NCBI GenBank assembly: GCA_947646735.1 | Contig: CANTFK010000935.1 | Span: 1 to 64,000 of the forward strand | Direction of reading: 5' to 3' | DNA: 64,000 nucleotides | Source: Peronospora farinosa | Taxonomy: Eukaryota; Oomycota; Peronosporomycetes; Peronosporales; Peronosporaceae | Shown here: one piece after another, positions 62,238-64,000 of the stretch | Layout: each line of letters opens with the position of its first letter | Position numbering within the stretch: the stretch's first letter is position 1 | Program-made: the position numbers and the translations under genes | The notes under the pieces: generated by a model | Databases searched by the model: none | What the model was told of the DNA's origin: nothing | What the model saw: the letters and a program-made list of their open reading frames with translations, nothing else

Positions 62238-64000
62238 ATGAACGCGAATGGTCTCAACCATTCTTCTCTCGCGCTCTTTCAGCCCCTTCTCTCTGCTTTT
62301 CACCTGGTGGCTTTCCAAGAAACCAAATTCTCTGATTACGACCACGTCCGGCGAGCCAACTACTTCGCCCATTCCGTCGACTCCAAGGCAACGACCTTCT
62401 GGTCCCACACAGCAGACTCCGACTACACCGCCGCACGTGGGAAGGCCGGAGTCGGTATCGTTTTCTCCGGTCGCTGTCCCTTTCACTCTCTCTCCGACGT
62501 TACTCTCCATTATGCTGATGGAGCACTTCGCCACCACTACTTAGTCGTCGAGGCGATCATTGACAACTTCCGCCTCTTCATTCATGTGGTCTACGCTCCC
62601 GTGACGGTTCCGGAGCGTAAACATTTTCTCGCCACTCTTCCGAGTCATTTCCCGCCAGATGCCCACCACCTGGTCCTCGGGGACTTCAATATACCCATGG
62701 ACCCGGTCTTGGACGAGGTCACGGCCTACCCGCATGACCTCGGTCGGGCAGAGTTCCGTGACTGGCTCCTGCGTCTTGGCGTGCTGGATGCTTGGCGTTC
62801 GTCCCATCCCACCCGCCGCGAATTCACGGGACCCGGTCGCCACAATCGCATCGACTACTGTCTTGTCTCGCCGTCTCTCTTCGACAACTACCTTCGTGAC
62901 GTTCGCCATGTCACGGACATCCGCTACGGCCATGAAGACCATCTTCCCGTCCGGTTCCTGCTCCACTCTCCTACCCAGCCATCTCAATCCCGCCTACCCT
63001 GGAAATGTCCACGGTGGTTACTCCAAGATCCCGCCGTCCAAGCCGTTCTCGAGGCAACTCTCGATGATTTGTGCAATCGCATTCGGCTCGGCCCCGGGGC
63101 CAACCCTGGGGCCCTCCTCGACGAACATAAGCGTGCTGACGCTATATTTCTTCGCGAGATGTTTACTGCACGCCGCAATCAAGACCACACCCGGCTCGCT
63201 GAGCTGCAACAACATGTCTACGCAACTGAAACGGCGCACGCGGCAGCGCCCACGGTTGCGTCTGAGTCCCTACTCCTGAACGCTAAATCTGAGTGCACAG
63301 CCTTCATGGAGTTGCTCGCGTCGAAACGCGAGCGCGCAAAATTTGATCGAGACATCAGCGATCGTGAAACTGGATCCAAGTTCTTCCTCCGCCCACCGTC
63401 TGCAGAATCATACCGCGTCGCCATTCCTGGGGTTGTCCGTGCCGATGGCTCCGTTACGACCGACCCTCACGACATGGCGTCTCTTCACCGACACTACTGG
63501 GGGGGACTATTTCAGACCCCCTCTCGCGACCTCGCCCCCGAGGTTCCCTGTCGACGGTATAGCCCTGGCGACCTCGAGGATCTCCTCCGACATACAACTG
63601 CACGGGTATCTTCTGAAGACCAACGATTTTTAGATGCCCCCATGACTGCTCACGACTTCTACTGGGCGATCACGAAATCACCCAAAGGAAAGTCCAGCGG
63701 CTTTGACGGTCTTCCAGCCGAATACTATCAGCTCTTTCCTGAAACATGGGCTCGGTTATATGAGCTTATCTACTCAGCTCAGTTCAGCCGGGGCCGAATG
63801 ACCAAGTTCCAACGACGGGCGTACATATCGCTGCTGTACAAGAAGGGTGATCGGTACGACCCCAAGAACTATCGGCCCATCACGTTACTGAACCACGACG
63901 CCAAATTTGGTCCTAAGATCCTCGCTCATCGGACCGGCCTGATCCTCCCCAAGCTGATTCACGTGGATCAAACGGGTTTCGTCCCAGGCCGTTCCATCCG
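62238..64000 (+). CDS. LINE ORF2: endonuclease and reverse transcriptase (runs off the window)
   Basis: Uninterrupted frame of 587 codons from ATG 62238 to the window end. Residues 1-235 are an APE-type endonuclease: LVAFQETKFSDYD, LVLGDFNIPMD, GRHNRIDYCLVS and GHEDHLPVRF supply the catalytic and metal-binding residues. A linker follows at about 240-450. Reverse transcriptase begins near 465 (PKGKSSGFDGLPAEYY, ISLLYKKGDRYDPKNYRPI, DQTGFVPGRSIR). The YADD-type catalytic motif should lie beyond 64000. It nicks target DNA and primes reverse transcription there. No lesion is seen, so this may be the most intact coding unit in the window. Confidence 0.93.
   Translation, partial: MNANGLNHSSLALFQPLLSAFHLVAFQETKFSDYDHVRRANYFAHSVDSKATTFWSHTADSDYTAARGKAGVGIVFSGRCPFHSLSDVTLHYADGALRHHYLVVEAIIDNFRLFIHVVYAPVTVPERKHFLATLPSHFPPDAHHLVLGDFNIPMDPVLDEVTAYPHDLGRAEFRDWLLRLGVLDAWRSSHPTRREFTGPGRHNRIDYCLVSPSLFDNYLRDVRHVTDIRYGHEDHLPVRFLLHSPTQPSQSRLPWKCPRWLLQDPAVQAVLEATLDDLCNRIRLGPGANPGALLDEHKRADAIFLREMFTARRNQDHTRLAELQQHVYATETAHAAAPTVASESLLLNAKSECTAFMELLASKRERAKFDRDISDRETGSKFFLRPPSAESYRVAIPGVVRADGSVTTDPHDMASLHRHYWGGLFQTPSRDLAPEVPCRRYSPGDLEDLLRHTTARVSSEDQRFLDAPMTAHDFYWAITKSPKGKSSGFDGLPAEYYQLFPETWARLYELIYSAQFSRGRMTKFQRRAYISLLYKKGDRYDPKNYRPITLLNHDAKFGPKILAHRTGLILPKLIHVDQTGFVPGRSI

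Noticed and set aside
1..64000. Host genes, secreted effectors (RXLR or CRN type), tRNA and rRNA genes
   Set aside because: I looked for signal peptides with RXLR-EER or LFLAK-type motifs and for RNA-gene signatures and found none; all long frames belong to transposable elements.

Overview
The window is a transposon-dense block of a eukaryotic genome, most likely an oomycete of the Phytophthora/Peronospora type. The Gag and Pol proteins (three zinc knuckles, DSGA protease, YIDD reverse transcriptase, a second RNase H, DDE integrase with a C-terminal chromodomain) look like oomycete Ty3/Gypsy elements. I see no host housekeeping gene, tRNA, rRNA or CRISPR array. Almost every base can be assigned to nested Gypsy elements, their LTRs, LTR-derived tandem repeats, or one LINE.

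Three Gypsy families are present. Family A is saturated with GATC/GCGATC words. Family B is a homologous sister family rich in GGTCC/GGACC words. Family D is a different chromodomain element with short LTRs.

Layout: 1-141, end of an A LTR; 142-2388, decayed A0 gag and LTR (minus); 2389-2845, fragment of an A antisense gene; 2846-6030 and 17716-17989, one decayed B element (B0, minus) split by the full-length A1 (6031-17715, plus); 17990-18425, A LTR fragment; 18426-18677, unassigned; 18678-26690, a 577-bp satellite of 13 near-identical units with diverged flanking units; 26690-27072 and 34650-34845, a minisatellite interrupted by the young D element (27073-34649, duplication TGGAC); 34846-46050, decayed B1 (plus), whose 5' LTR U3 appears to hold the satellite; 46051-48979, 3' LTR and antisense gene of A2 (minus, truncated); 48980-61262, full-length B2 (minus); 61263-64000, a LINE with partial ORF1 and an ORF2 that runs off the window.

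Shared logic of families A and B: gag starts at an ATG overlapping the primer-binding site. In family B, pol lies in the -1 frame behind a conserved stem-loop at the gag stop; A1 keeps the stem-loop but its pol frame has decayed. After pol, on the opposite strand and reading inward from the 3' LTR, comes an extra gene for a coiled-coil protein with a conserved C-terminal domain. Homologues of this antisense gene occur in every A and B copy whose 3' end is visible (A0, A1, A2, B1, B2), which makes it the most interesting element here. All copies carry at least one disabling lesion. Several of these are in homopolymers and could be assembly errors.
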